Positions 49,567 through 58,963 are shown, counted from the first letter of the stretch. The stretch is 64,000 bases of DNA from Bradyrhizobium jicamae (GCF_018130215.1 NZ_JAFCKQ010000016.1:62001-126000), one strand, 5' to 3'. Notes: generated by a model from the letters alone, not told the origin. Program-made: numbers and translations.

Positions 49567-50373
49567 ATGAAGACAGTTTTCGTCGCCGCGTCCGCGCTCG
49601 TACTGGGCATTGCGAGCGCGTCCGCGGCCGACCTCGCCGCCCGCCCCTATGCCAAGGCGCCGCCGGTCGTGGCCGCAGCCTACGATTGGAGCGGCTTCTA
49701 TGTCGGCGTCAACGGCGGTGGCGGCTGGAGCCGGACCTGCTGGGATGCCCTGCCGTTCCCGATCAACATTCCCGCACTCGGCCCGCCCTTCAACATCTCC
49801 GGCCCGGAGGGTTGCCACACCGCGAGCGGCGGCACCGCGGGCGGCCAGATCGGCTATCGCTGGCAGCAGGCGAGCTGGGTGTTTGGCCTGGAGGCACAGG
49901 GCAACTGGGCCGATCTCATCGGCTCCAACGCTTCGCAGCTCGCTCCGTTCTTCACCGGCTTTGCCAACCGCACGAAGACCGATGCGATCGGCCTGTTCAC
50001 CGGCCAGGTCGGCTATGCCTGGAGCAGCTTCCTGCTCTATCTGAAGGGTGGCGCAGCCGTGGTGCACGACACGTACGACAGCTTCCTCACTGCACCACAG
50101 GGACCGCTCCCGACCGGCTTCGTCTCGGATACTGGCGGCGAGACGCGCTGGGGCGCGGCCGTCGGCATCGGCGGTGAATTTGCCTTCACGCAAAACTGGT
50201 CCGTCGCGCTCGAATACGACCACCTGTTCATGGGCAACAGCAGTGTTCACATGACCTACGATCCCGCCTTCATCGCCCAGCTCAACCATGACGCGCGGAT
50301 CCATCAGGACATCGACCTGGTGACCGTGCGTCTCGACTACCGGTTCGGCGGGCCGGTCGTCGCGAAGTATTGA
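49567..50373 (+). CDS. Omp25/Omp31-like outer-membrane beta-barrel protein
   Basis: The 268-residue protein has a signal peptide (KTVFVAASALVLGIASASAA), then the typical ADLAARPYAKAPP start and YDWSGFYVGVNGGGGWS, the hallmark of the Omp25/RopB-type eight-strand barrel family of Rhizobiales. The C-terminal strand ends VRLDYRFGGPVVAKY, with the aromatic near the end. It may aid envelope integrity; no specific role can be assigned. A TTG-started TauE-like gene follows after 4 bp. Confidence 0.9.
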   Translation: MKTVFVAASALVLGIASASAADLAARPYAKAPPVVAAAYDWSGFYVGVNGGGGWSRTCWDALPFPINIPALGPPFNISGPEGCHTASGGTAGGQIGYRWQQASWVFGLEAQGNWADLIGSNASQLAPFFTGFANRTKTDAIGLFTGQVGYAWSSFLLYLKGGAAVVHDTYDSFLTAPQGPLPTGFVSDTGGETRWGAAVGIGGEFAFTQNWSVALEYDHLFMGNSSVHMTYDPAFIAQLNHDARIHQDIDLVTVRLDYRFGGPVVAKY

Positions 50374-50377
50374 GCCC

Positions 50378-51103
50378 TTGGGCCTTCTCTTCGTCCTCAT
50401 CGTCGGCCTGATCGCAGGCACCATTTCCGGGATCGTCGGCACCGGCTCGTCGATCATGCTGATGCCGGTTCTGATCGCACAGTTCGGACCGAAGCAGGCC
50501 GTGCCGATCATGGCGGTCGCCTCGGTCATGGCCAATCTCTCGCGCATCCTCGCCTGGTGGCGCGAGGTCGACTGGCGCGCCTGCGCGGCCTATTCCATCA
50601 CAGGCGTTCCGGCCGCCGCGCTCGGCGCACGGACGCTGCTTGCCCTGCCCTCGCGCGCCGTCGATGTCGCGATCGGCCTGTTCCTGATCGCGATGGTGCC
50701 GGTGCGGCACTGGCTGGCGCGGCACGCGCTGAAGGCCAATCTTGCGCACCTTGCGATCGGCGGCGCCGTCATCGGCTATCTCACCGGCATCGTGGTCTCG
50801 ACCGGCCCGCTCAGCGTGCCGCTGTTCCTGTTCTACGGCCTGTCCAGGGGCGCCTTCCTCGCAACCGAGGCGGCAAGCTCGCTCGGGCTCTATCTGAGCA
50901 AGTCCGTGACCTTCGAGCGGTTCGGCGCACTGACGGCGGACGTCGCGCTCAAGGGCCTGATCGCCGGCACCTCGCTGATGGCCGGCGCCTTCATCGCGAA
51001 GCGCTTCGTACTGCATCTGAAACCCGACGCGTTTCGCCTGCTGATGGACGGCATCATGCTGGCGGCCGGAGCGTCGCTATTGTGGTCGGCGACGACCTCC
51101 TAG
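50378..51103 (+). CDS. TauE/SafE-type sulfite or organic-anion permease
   Basis: This 241-residue membrane protein of seven or eight helices fits the TSUP/TauE family: GLIAGTISGIVGTGSSIMLM near the start with the family's glycine-rich re-entrant loop, and AIGGAVIGYLTGIVVSTGPL in the second half, its repeat. Substrate is not inferable (sulfite, sulfoacetate and others are reported). Start is TTG just after the Omp25-like stop, so it may depend on coupling. Converges with the VOC gene. Confidence 0.85.
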   Translation: MGLLFVLIVGLIAGTISGIVGTGSSIMLMPVLIAQFGPKQAVPIMAVASVMANLSRILAWWREVDWRACAAYSITGVPAAALGARTLLALPSRAVDVAIGLFLIAMVPVRHWLARHALKANLAHLAIGGAVIGYLTGIVVSTGPLSVPLFLFYGLSRGAFLATEAASSLGLYLSKSVTFERFGALTADVALKGLIAGTSLMAGAFIAKRFVLHLKPDAFRLLMDGIMLAAGASLLWSATTS

Positions 51104-51124
51104 CGACGCTCGGCTTCGCGAACG

Positions 51125-51493
51125 CTATGCCGGCGGCGCGAGGACCCGCAAGCGGTGGCCGTCCGGATCAAGCGCGACGAATGTGTGTCCGAACGGCAGC
51201 GCGGTCGGCGCCTGCGCGATGGCCGCGCCGCGCGCTTGCCACGTCTCGTGGGTTGCGCGCACCGCGTCAGGGTCGGCGACGGTAAACGCAATCTCGCTGC
51301 CGCCGGGGTCGTGACTGACGCGAGGTTCGACCTCCTCCCGCTGCCAGAGCCCGAGCATGGCTCCCCCGTCAAGCGGCAGCATCGAGAATTTGGGCGACGA
51401 TTGGACAATCGGCCGGTCCAGGAGCGTTTGGTAGAACGCCGCACTGGCATTGGAATCTTTGACGTAGAGCACCACGAGATTGAAATTGGTCAC
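51125..51493 (-). CDS. VOC/glyoxalase-fold protein
   Basis: This 122-residue protein has the betaalphabeta-betabeta fold of the vicinal-oxygen-chelate family: MTNFNLVVLYVKDSNASAAF at the start and FGHTFVALDPDGHRLRVLAP at the end, with the metal-site-like HTFVALDPDGHR. It could be a dioxygenase, lyase, or resistance protein; nothing decides this. A GTG at 51493 with GGAG six bases upstream gives the family N-terminus. A site almost identical to that before the YafY gene lies upstream, so YafY probably controls this gene. Confidence 0.82.
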   Translation of the reverse strand: MTNFNLVVLYVKDSNASAAFYQTLLDRPIVQSSPKFSMLPLDGGAMLGLWQREEVEPRVSHDPGGSEIAFTVADPDAVRATHETWQARGAAIAQAPTALPFGHTFVALDPDGHRLRVLAPPA

Positions 51494-51564
51494 GGCAGTC
51501 TCCTTGTTTGGCTTGAGGACGAGCTGTCCGGCGCGCCCATGGCCAAATCCCTTACAGGGACACC

Positions 51565-51584
51565 CTGCCAATTTCTGTCAGCAT
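51565..51584. promoter_or_regulatory. YafY-type operator before the VOC gene
   Basis: CTGCCA (51565-51570), ATTTC, TGTCAG (51576-51581) is an imperfect dyad. Over 20 bases (51565-51584) it matches 18 of the dyad at 52317-52336 before the YafY gene. It lies 72 bp before the VOC start codon and overlaps the 3' end of the YafY gene. Confidence 0.7.
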
Positions 51585-52282
51585 GATTCCGGAGGCTTCC
51601 GCTGCCGGGCACGATCACGCGCTCGCCATTCGCGAAGCATCTCGAACCGGCGTCGCGGATAGCGGCTGTCGGTCATCTTCAGCGAGCGAATCCGGTCCGT
51701 GCGGAAATGCCGGTAGTCGCGCCGCGTTTCACACCACGCGGCAACCATGCGAACACGTTCGAAAAATCCCAGCGCGATCGGCCAGATGGTCCGGCTGCTG
51801 CGGTTGTCCTTTTCGTCGCTATAGGTGATGCGCAGCTTGCGCTCGGCGCGGATCGCCTCGCGGATCGTCGGCAACTCGGTGTCGCCGGCGGCCGGAGGCT
51901 GCGGAGCGACGAGCAGGCTCGACGTTTCCAGGCTGCGCTGAAGGTCGTCAGGCAGCACGGCCGCGATCTTGGACAGCGCATTGCGCGCCGCCTTGCCGAG
52001 CAGTTCATCGGGTTGCGCGGCGACCCAGCGGCCGCCGAGCACCAGGGCCTCGATCTCGTCTTCCGAGAACATCAGCGGCGGCAGCATGAAACCGGGCCGC
52101 AGGATGTAGCCGACCCCCGGCTCGCCATCGATATGAGCGCCCTGGGCCTTCAAGGTCTCGATGTCGCGATAAAGCGTGCGAAGCGAGATGGCCAGTTCAT
52201 CGGCCATCGTGGTGCCCGCGACCGGATTCCGGTGACGGCGCAATATCTGGATCAGGTCGAGAAGACGTTGAGCGCGCGACAT
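51578..52282 (-). CDS. YafY-type transcription regulator (HTH + WYL)
   Basis: The 234-residue protein has an N-terminal helix-turn-helix of the DeoR/HTH_11 type (MSRAQRLLDLIQILRRHRNP, then ISLRTLYRDIETLKAQGAHI). The C-terminal region has a WYL domain, a ligand or nucleic-acid sensing module: RKLRITYSDEKDNRSSRTIW and PIALGFFERVRMVAAWCETR. Regulators of this group are often encoded beside VOC or small-molecule enzymes. Two near-identical sites, before this gene and before the VOC gene, point to autoregulation and control of the VOC gene. Confidence 0.88.
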   Translation of the reverse strand: MSRAQRLLDLIQILRRHRNPVAGTTMADELAISLRTLYRDIETLKAQGAHIDGEPGVGYILRPGFMLPPLMFSEDEIEALVLGGRWVAAQPDELLGKAARNALSKIAAVLPDDLQRSLETSSLLVAPQPPAAGDTELPTIREAIRAERKLRITYSDEKDNRSSRTIWPIALGFFERVRMVAAWCETRRDYRHFRTDRIRSLKMTDSRYPRRRFEMLREWRARDRARQRKPPESC

Positions 52283-52314
52283 GCCGAACTCCCGTTTGGC
52301 ACGCTAGCACGCCC

Positions 52315-52335
52315 TGCTGCCAATTCCTGGCAGCA
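52315..52335. promoter_or_regulatory. YafY-type operator before the YafY gene
   Basis: TGCTGCCA (52315-52322) and TGGCAGCA (52328-52335) form a perfect 8-bp inverted repeat around ATTCC. It lies 33 bp upstream of the YafY start codon and has a near-copy before the VOC gene. Confidence 0.8.
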
Positions 52336-52518
52336 TCCGTCCATTCGTCGGGCGACGTGTCAGCCTCGGGTGATGCCGCAAGGCGGATGCGGATTTTCGC
52401 CGTGGGCGGCTTTCGGAATTGACACACAGCGCAACAGAAAGTGTCCGCGCGGCGTCGCGCCGGTCAATCCGTTTTGATGCCCGACCCGCTATGGTCCCGC
52501 GCGGGATTCGAGGGGCTG

Positions 52519-53226
52519 ATGGTGGGCGCACTGATTTTCGATTTCGACGGCGTGATCGCCGACAGCGAGGCGATCGCGAACACCGTGCTCGCGGAGACGA
52601 TCACCCGTCTCGGTCACCCGACCACGCTCGACCAGGCGCTCACGCGCTATTCGGGCAAGCGCTGGGATGACGTGCTGACCGCGATCGAAGCGGCCACAGG
52701 ACGGCCGTTGCCGGCGGATTTTTCCAACGGACTGAAGCAGGCCACGCTGGACAGGTTTCGCACCGGTCTGACCGAGGTCGGCGGCGCCGCGGCCTTTATC
52801 CGGCGCTTTTCCGACATTCCACGATGCATCGCCTCATCGAGTTCGATCGATCGCCTGCATCTGTGCCTTGCGGTGCTCGGACTTGAAGCCGAGTTCGAGG
52901 GCCGCGTGTTCAGCGCCGACATGGTCGCGCGCGGCAAGCCGCATCCCGACCTGTTCCTGCTGGCGGCCGGCAGGCTCGGTGCAGCGCCGGCCGAATGCCT
53001 CGTCATCGAGGACAGCGCAGGCGGCATCAAGGCCGCCGTCGCCGCGGGAATGACGTCGATCGGCCTCTGCGCGGCGAGCCACATCCGCGACGGCCACGAT
53101 GCCGCGCTGCGGGAAGCCGGTGCTTCGCATCTGGCGCGGTCATGGCGCGAGGCCGAACAATTGGCCGAGCAATTCTTCGGGTGGAAAGACAAAGGTCGAA
53201 TTTTACCTAACCGGCAGAAGAGCTAG
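52519..53226 (+). CDS. HAD-superfamily phosphatase (beta-phosphoglucomutase-like)
   Basis: The 235-residue protein has HAD motif I in LIFDFDGVIADSE (Asp8 and Asp10 from the ATG). A helical cap (residues ~15-85) follows, then motif II in CIASSSSIDRLHL, motif III in GKPHPDLFLLA and motif IV in CLVIEDSAGGIKA. This cap-type HAD may be a sugar-phosphate phosphatase or phosphoglucomutase; substrate open. The ATG follows GAGGGG; earlier in-frame starts give an unlikely N-terminus. Confidence 0.87.
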   Translation: MVGALIFDFDGVIADSEAIANTVLAETITRLGHPTTLDQALTRYSGKRWDDVLTAIEAATGRPLPADFSNGLKQATLDRFRTGLTEVGGAAAFIRRFSDIPRCIASSSSIDRLHLCLAVLGLEAEFEGRVFSADMVARGKPHPDLFLLAAGRLGAAPAECLVIEDSAGGIKAAVAAGMTSIGLCAASHIRDGHDAALREAGASHLARSWREAEQLAEQFFGWKDKGRILPNRQKS

Positions 53227-53465
53227 ACTTCTCATCGCAAGACCGTGTCATTGGGGATGTCGTGCTCCCGCGATGGCGCTCGGTTGGCGCCGCTCGCGAT
53301 CGAGCACCCCCTGCCCCTCAAGGCCGGCATGGGCCCTCTGACCCGCGCACTGCGGCACAGCCCCAACCAAACAAAAACTGGGCATCGATCCCTCCATCCA
53401 CCGCAGTGGATGGGGGACGCAACGCATTCCAGAAGGCCCGATCACGCCGACCAAGGAGATGCACG

Positions 53466-54797
53466 ATGACAACACTCGACATTACCGCCACCCCACTGCC
53501 GGAGGCCGACCATCAAGCGCAGTTGCGCCGCGCCATGATCGCCAGCACGGTGGGCACGACAATCGAATGGTACGACTTCCTGCTCTACAGCACCGTTACC
53601 GGCCTCGTCTTCGGCAAGCTGTTCTTTCCGAAGTCCGATCCTCTGGTCGGCGTGCTGGAGGCATTCGCGATCTACACGGTCGGATTCATCGCGCGGCCGA
53701 TCGGCGCTGCGATCTTCGGCCATTATGGCGACCGCATCGGCCGCAAGGCCGCGCTGATCGCCACATTGCTGCTGACCGGGCTCGCCACAGCGGCGGTCGG
53801 CCTCGTCCCCACCTACGACCAGATCGGCATCTGGGGCGCGGTGATCCTGACCGTGATCCGCTTCATTCAGGGCGTCGGCGTCGGCGGCGAATGGGGCGGC
53901 TCGGTGCTGCTCTCGATGGAATGGGCGAGGACCAACAAGCATCGCGGCTTCATCGCCTCCTGGCCGCAATTCGGCGCGCCCGCAGGCCTGCTGCTGGCCA
54001 ACATCGCAGTGCTGGTGTTCAGCCGCATTTCCGGCGACCAGTTCCTGGTCTGGGGCTGGCGCATTCCATTCCTGATCAGCATCGTCATGATCGCGATCGG
54101 CCTCTACATCCGGCTCGGCATCATGGAGACGCCGACCTTCCGGCGGATCGTGGCCGAGAACCGAGTCTCGCGCGTTCCCGTGCTCGAGGTGATCAAGCGC
54201 CAGCCGCGATCCATCATCCTCTCGGCACTGGCGCGGATGGCCGAGCAGGCTCCGGCGTACATCTATCTGGCCTTCGTGTTTGCCTACGGCACGCAGGTCA
54301 TCCACCAGGATCGCGACTTCCTGCTGGTCTGCCTGATCTGCGCCGGCATCGTCTCGCTGTTCACGGTGCCGTTCGCCGGATACCTGTCGGATCGCATCGG
54401 GCGCAAGCGCATGTACCTGATCGGCTCGGTACTGACGGGACTGTTCGGCTTCGTGTATTTCGGCATGCTGAACACCGCGGCGCCGGTGCTGGTCTTCATC
54501 GCCATCGTGGTCTCGTTCATACCGCACGACCTGATGTATGGTCCGCAGGCGGCGCTGATCGCGGAATGCTTCACCCCGCGGCTGCGCTACAGCGGCTGTT
54601 CGATCGGCTACCAGCTCTCCTCGGTGATATCGGGCGGGCCGGCGCCGTTGATCGCGACCGCGCTGCTGGCGGCGACCGGATCGGGATACATGATCGCGGT
54701 CTACATCCTGTTCTGCGCCATCGTCAGCATCGTCGCGACGGCCATGATGCCGGACTACACCAACAAGGATATCTCCGAGGAGCACGACAGGCCGTGA
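53466..54797 (+). CDS. MFS transporter, MHS (metabolite:H+ symporter) family
   Basis: This 443-residue protein has twelve predicted helices, with the MHS-type start AMIASTVGTTIEWYDFLLYS. The MFS motif GHYGDRIGRKAAL lies between helices 2 and 3. RFIQGVGVGGEWGGSVLLSM is a further MHS signature. Relatives take up shikimate, alpha-ketoglutarate or proline; the substrate is open. ATG 53466 has AAGGAG upstream. A strong hairpin follows the gene before radA. Confidence 0.9.
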   Translation: MTTLDITATPLPEADHQAQLRRAMIASTVGTTIEWYDFLLYSTVTGLVFGKLFFPKSDPLVGVLEAFAIYTVGFIARPIGAAIFGHYGDRIGRKAALIATLLLTGLATAAVGLVPTYDQIGIWGAVILTVIRFIQGVGVGGEWGGSVLLSMEWARTNKHRGFIASWPQFGAPAGLLLANIAVLVFSRISGDQFLVWGWRIPFLISIVMIAIGLYIRLGIMETPTFRRIVAENRVSRVPVLEVIKRQPRSIILSALARMAEQAPAYIYLAFVFAYGTQVIHQDRDFLLVCLICAGIVSLFTVPFAGYLSDRIGRKRMYLIGSVLTGLFGFVYFGMLNTAAPVLVFIAIVVSFIPHDLMYGPQAALIAECFTPRLRYSGCSIGYQLSSVISGGPAPLIATALLAATGSGYMIAVYILFCAIVSIVATAMMPDYTNKDISEEHDRP

Positions 54798-54822
54798 CCT
54801 GATGCCCGGCGGCCGCCCGCAT

Positions 54823-54855
54823 CGATCGATGGCCTGCAAGCCAGGCCGTCGATCG
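54823..54855 (+). terminator. Strong hairpin between the MHS gene and radA
   Basis: A 14-bp stem (54823-54836 with 54842-54855; one G-T pair) around CAAGC follows the MHS gene. There is no T-run. It likely insulates radA from the accessory block. Confidence 0.6.
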
Positions 54856-54933
54856 AGGCGCCCGATTGCGCCGTTCCGTGCTATGGGGAAGATGCGGATT
54901 CGAACCCACCGCTGAACCAATCCCTCATCACCC

Positions 54934-56394
54934 ATGGCCAAATCGACCCTCTCCTTCGTCTGCCAGAATTGCGGCGCGGCGTATAATCGCTGGCAGGGCA
55001 AGTGCGATGCCTGCGGCGAGTGGAACACGCTGGCCGAGGAGGACACGACAGGTTCGGTGCCGGTCTCGATCCGCAGCAAGCGCAAGGGGCGGACGTTCGC
55101 GCTCGAAAGCCTCAGCGGCAAGACCCAGGACGCTCCCCGCCTCTCCTCCGGCATGGGCGAGCTCGACCGCGTCACGGGGGGCGGCTTCGTGCGCGGCTCG
55201 GTGCTGCTGGTCGGCGGCGATCCCGGCATCGGCAAGTCGACGTTGCTGACGCAGGCCACCAGCATGATGGCGCGGTCCGGGCATCGCGCGGTCTACATCT
55301 CGGGCGAAGAGGCGGTCGCGCAGGTGCGGCTGCGCGCCGAGCGGCTCGGGCTCGCGGACGCGCCGGTGCAGCTGGCGTCCGAGACCTCGGTCGAGGACAT
55401 CGTCTCGACGCTGTCGGAGGGCGCGGTCCCTCGCCTGATCGTGATCGATTCGATCCAGACCATGTGGACCGACACCGTGGAATCTGCGCCTGGTACGGTG
55501 ACCCAGGTCCGTGCCTCCGCCCAGGCGCTGATCCGGTTCGCCAAGAAGACAGGCGCGGCGATCATCCTGGTCGGCCATGTGACGAAAGACGGCCAGATCG
55601 CCGGTCCCCGCGTGGTCGAGCACATGGTCGACGCGGTGCTGTCATTCGAGGGAGAAGGCTCGCAGCAGTTCCGCATCCTGCGCTCGGTCAAGAACCGGTT
55701 CGGGGCGACCGACGAGATCGGCGTGTTCGAGATGACCGGCCTCGGGCTGCGCGAGGTCACCAATCCCTCCGAATTGTTCCTTTCTGAACGCGACCTCGGC
55801 AGCCCCGGCACCGCCGTGTTTGCCGGGATCGAGGGCACCCGCCCGGTGCTGGTCGAGTTGCAGGCCCTGGTGGCGCCGACCTCGCTCGGCACCCCCCGCC
55901 GCGCCGTGGTCGGCTGGGACCCGAGCCGGTTGTCGATGGTACTGGCGGTGCTGGAGGCCCATTGCGGGGTGAAACTGTCCGGCCACGACGTCTACCTGAA
56001 CGTCGCCGGCGGCCTGCGCATCCAGGAACCGGCGGCGGACCTCGCGGCGGCGGCGGCGCTGGTGTCCTCGCTGGTGAACGCGCCGCTGCCGACGGATGCG
56101 GTCTATTTCGGCGAGATCTCGCTGTCCGGCGCGATCCGCCCGGTGGCGCAGACCCCGGCCCGGCTGAAGGAGGCCCTGAAGCTCGGCTTCGGCCGCGCCA
56201 TCCTGCCCGAATCGGCCCGCGGTGACGCCGGAGGCGACGCGGCGCTCTCCCTCAACAGCGTCGGCAACCTGACAACGCTGGTGGCTGAAATCGCGGCACG
56301 CGGAACGCCTCGGGGTGGCCGGGCGGCGCCTCCGGATGATGACAAGATTGAGAAAAATGCCACACCGGCCCGATTCCGTCGCGAGAACGGCTAA
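54934..56394 (+). CDS. radA: DNA repair protein RadA
   Basis: RadA is a RecA-like branch-migration factor in recombinational repair. The 486-residue protein has the N-terminal zinc finger (Cys10, Cys13, Cys24, Cys27), Walker A GGDPGIGKSTLL near residue 95 and the RadA-specific KNRFG motif near residue 253. The C-terminal domain is Lon-protease-like (LNVAGGLRIQEPAADLAAAA). Length is normal. cvpA and purF follow. Confidence 0.96.
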   Translation: MAKSTLSFVCQNCGAAYNRWQGKCDACGEWNTLAEEDTTGSVPVSIRSKRKGRTFALESLSGKTQDAPRLSSGMGELDRVTGGGFVRGSVLLVGGDPGIGKSTLLTQATSMMARSGHRAVYISGEEAVAQVRLRAERLGLADAPVQLASETSVEDIVSTLSEGAVPRLIVIDSIQTMWTDTVESAPGTVTQVRASAQALIRFAKKTGAAIILVGHVTKDGQIAGPRVVEHMVDAVLSFEGEGSQQFRILRSVKNRFGATDEIGVFEMTGLGLREVTNPSELFLSERDLGSPGTAVFAGIEGTRPVLVELQALVAPTSLGTPRRAVVGWDPSRLSMVLAVLEAHCGVKLSGHDVYLNVAGGLRIQEPAADLAAAAALVSSLVNAPLPTDAVYFGEISLSGAIRPVAQTPARLKEALKLGFGRAILPESARGDAGGDAALSLNSVGNLTTLVAEIAARGTPRGGRAAPPDDDKIEKNATPARFRRENG

Positions 56395-56581
56395 AGCGGC
56401 GTGACGTGCCGGCCCCCCGCCGCTATACATCCGCCGCGCGGGACAGGATGCGATCCGGCCTTGCCGGATACACCCGATGCGCCTCAGCTAGGACGGCACC
56501 GAGTTTGCCGATTCGCGAAAGCTTGAAGCAGCGTAGCCAAAAGACAGCGTACCCCAACGTACCAGCGGACCTGACCAGCCG

Positions 56582-57217
56582 ATGCCGATAACGATACTTG
56601 ATCTCGTCCTGCTCGGGGTGATGCTGATTTCGGGCCTGCTTGCGATGGTTCGCGGCTTCATGCGCGAGATCCTGTCGATCGCGGCCTGGGGCGCTGCGGC
56701 CCTCGTCACGCTGTATGCTTTCTCGAAGCTGCTGCCGACCGCCAAAACTTACTTCAACAACGACACGATCGCCGCCGTGGCCGTGGTCGCCGGCACCTTC
56801 ATCGGTACCCTGATCGTGGTCTCGGTGATCACGGTGCGGATTTCGGACATGATTCTGGATTCACGGATCGGCGCGCTGGACCGCACCCTGGGCTTCCTGT
56901 TCGGGCTGGCCCGCGGCCTGCTGATCGTGGTCGTGGCGTTCATGTTCTTCACCTGGCTGGTCCCGGACAAGCAGCGGCCCGATTGGGTCACCGGTGCGAA
57001 GTCCCGCCTGGTGCTGCAGGGAACCGGGGATTGGCTGATGTCGCTCTTGCCTGACGACCCCGAGAACACCATCTTAAAGAAATTCAAGAAGAATAAGCCT
57101 GACGACGATTCCGCTGCCGCCGATCCCGATCAGGCCGCTACGGCTTCAGGCGATGGCTACAGTAAACCTGCGCGCGACAGCCTGAAAAAGCTGATCGAGA
57201 AACCCGCGGGCCGATAG
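56582..57217 (+). CDS. cvpA: CvpA family membrane protein
   Basis: CvpA homologues are small inner-membrane proteins linked to colicin V secretion and envelope traits. The 211-residue protein has four hydrophobic helices (ILDLVLLGVMLISGLLAMVR, IAAWGAAALVTLYAFSKLL, AAVAVVAGTFIGTLIVVSVI and FLFGLARGLLIVVVAFMFFT). A charged C-terminal tail follows. cvpA next to purF is a common pairing. The tail is rich in Asp and Lys, probably cytoplasmic. Confidence 0.9.
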   Translation: MPITILDLVLLGVMLISGLLAMVRGFMREILSIAAWGAAALVTLYAFSKLLPTAKTYFNNDTIAAVAVVAGTFIGTLIVVSVITVRISDMILDSRIGALDRTLGFLFGLARGLLIVVVAFMFFTWLVPDKQRPDWVTGAKSRLVLQGTGDWLMSLLPDDPENTILKKFKKNKPDDDSAAADPDQAATASGDGYSKPARDSLKKLIEKPAGR

Positions 57218-57248
57218 ACTATTTTCGTTTCGGCCCTAACGAGAGGCG

Positions 57249-58796
57249 ATGAACGAGATGCAGACCCCTTCCGATCACGCCGACCAGATGCACCTCGACC
57301 TCGGCCCGATCGAACTGCAGGACCGTCTCGAAGACCTCGACCTCAGACACCCCGACATCGATGGTGACACGCTCCGCGAGGAATGCGGGGTGTTCGGCAT
57401 CTTCGGCCATTCGGAAGCCGCCGCGATCACCGCGCTCGGATTGCATGCTCTGCAGCACCGCGGCCAGGAAGCCGCCGGCATCGTCTCCTTCGACGGCAGC
57501 CGCTTCCACAGCGAACGCCGCCTTGGCCTGGTCGGCGACGCCTTCTCCCGCCGCGAAGTGATCGAACGGTTGCCGGGCAACGCGGCGGTCGGCCATGTCC
57601 GCTACTCCACGACCGGCGGGACCATCCTGCGTAACGTGCAGCCGCTGTTCGCCGAGCTCAGCGCCGGCGGCTTCGCGGTCGGCCACAACGGCAACCTCAC
57701 CAACGGTCTCACGCTGCGCCGCGAGCTGGTGAAGGGCGGCGCGATGATGCAGTCGACCACCGACACCGAGGTGATCCTGCATCTGGTCGCGCAATCCAAG
57801 CGCGCCCGCTTCGTCGACCGCTTCATCGAGGCGCTGCGCATGATCGAGGGCGCTTATGCGCTGGTGGCGCTGACCAACAAGAAGCTGATCGGCGCCCGCG
57901 ATCCGCTCGGCATCCGTCCCCTCGTGCTCGGCGACCTCGACGGCCGCCCGATCCTGACCTCGGAGACCTGCGCGCTCGACATGATCGGCGCCCGCTACGT
58001 CCGCGACATCGAGCCCGGCGAGATCATCGTGTTCGACGAGCACGGCGCGCACTCTCACAAGCCCTTCCCGCCGAAGTCGCCGCGGCCCTGCATCTTCGAA
58101 TACATCTATTTCGCCCGGCCGGACTCCATCGTCGGCGGCCGCTCCGTCTATGACGTCCGCAAGGCATTCGGCGCCCAGCTCGCCCGCGAGAGCCATCCCG
58201 ATGTCGACGTCGTGGTGCCCGTCCCGGATTCCGGCGTGCCGGCAGCGGTCGGCTACAGCCAGTTCTCCGGCGTGCCGTTCGAGCTCGGCATCATCAGAAA
58301 CCACTATGTCGGCCGCACCTTCATCCAGCCGACCCAGAGCGTGCGCGAGCTCGGCGTGCGCATGAAGCATTCGGCCAACCGCGCCGCGATCGAGGGCAAG
58401 CGCATCATCCTGATCGACGACTCGCTGGTGCGCGGCACCACCTCGAAGAAAATCGTGCGCATGATGCGCGACGCCGGCGCCCGCGAGGTGCACTTCCGCC
58501 TCGCCTCGCCGCCGATCCTCTATCCAGACTATTACGGCATCGACCTGCCCGACCGCGGCGGCCTGCTGGCCGCGACCCATTCCATCGAGGAGATGCGGGA
58601 TATCATCGGCGCCGACTCGCTCGCCTTCCTGTCGATCGACGGCATGTACCGCGCGATGGGCTACCCCGGGCGCGATCCGGCGAACCCGAAGTTCGCCGAT
58701 CACTGCTTCACCGGCACCTATCCGACCCACCTCACCGACCAGAGCGACGTCGAGCCCGCGCCGCGCCAGCTCTCGCTGCTGGCGGAAGCGAGTTAA
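57249..58796 (+). CDS. purF: Amidophosphoribosyltransferase
   Basis: PurF starts purine synthesis by making phosphoribosylamine from PRPP and glutamine. The 515-residue protein has a 45-residue propeptide-like N-terminus before the catalytic Cys46 of CGVFGIFGHSEA (the glutaminase nucleophile). The PRPP-binding motif IILIDDSLVRGTTSKKIVRM lies near residue 390. The propeptide-type start suggests maturation cleavage, as in Bacillus-type enzymes. It complements purN and purM at the other end of the window. Confidence 0.96.
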   Translation: MNEMQTPSDHADQMHLDLGPIELQDRLEDLDLRHPDIDGDTLREECGVFGIFGHSEAAAITALGLHALQHRGQEAAGIVSFDGSRFHSERRLGLVGDAFSRREVIERLPGNAAVGHVRYSTTGGTILRNVQPLFAELSAGGFAVGHNGNLTNGLTLRRELVKGGAMMQSTTDTEVILHLVAQSKRARFVDRFIEALRMIEGAYALVALTNKKLIGARDPLGIRPLVLGDLDGRPILTSETCALDMIGARYVRDIEPGEIIVFDEHGAHSHKPFPPKSPRPCIFEYIYFARPDSIVGGRSVYDVRKAFGAQLARESHPDVDVVVPVPDSGVPAAVGYSQFSGVPFELGIIRNHYVGRTFIQPTQSVRELGVRMKHSANRAAIEGKRIILIDDSLVRGTTSKKIVRMMRDAGAREVHFRLASPPILYPDYYGIDLPDRGGLLAATHSIEEMRDIIGADSLAFLSIDGMYRAMGYPGRDPANPKFADHCFTGTYPTHLTDQSDVEPAPRQLSLLAEAS

Positions 58797-58963
58797 GCTC
58801 AGGCGTGAACGTCGCGAACCTCAGGCGGCCGTGCTGCAGTGACACGCCGTCGCTGGAGGCATTTCAGCCTGAAGGGCTTGAGACCGCCGGTTTTTGGCTC
58901 TTCCGGGCTTGTCCCGGCCATATCTGTCTGTAATACCCGCCGCACAGACGCGGACAGACAGAC

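Noticed and set aside
49335..49610. Small frames in the AT-rich stretch before the Omp25-like gene
   Set aside because: They lie in the repeat's AT-rich end and overlap the Omp25-like signal peptide region; no ribosome-binding site or domain.
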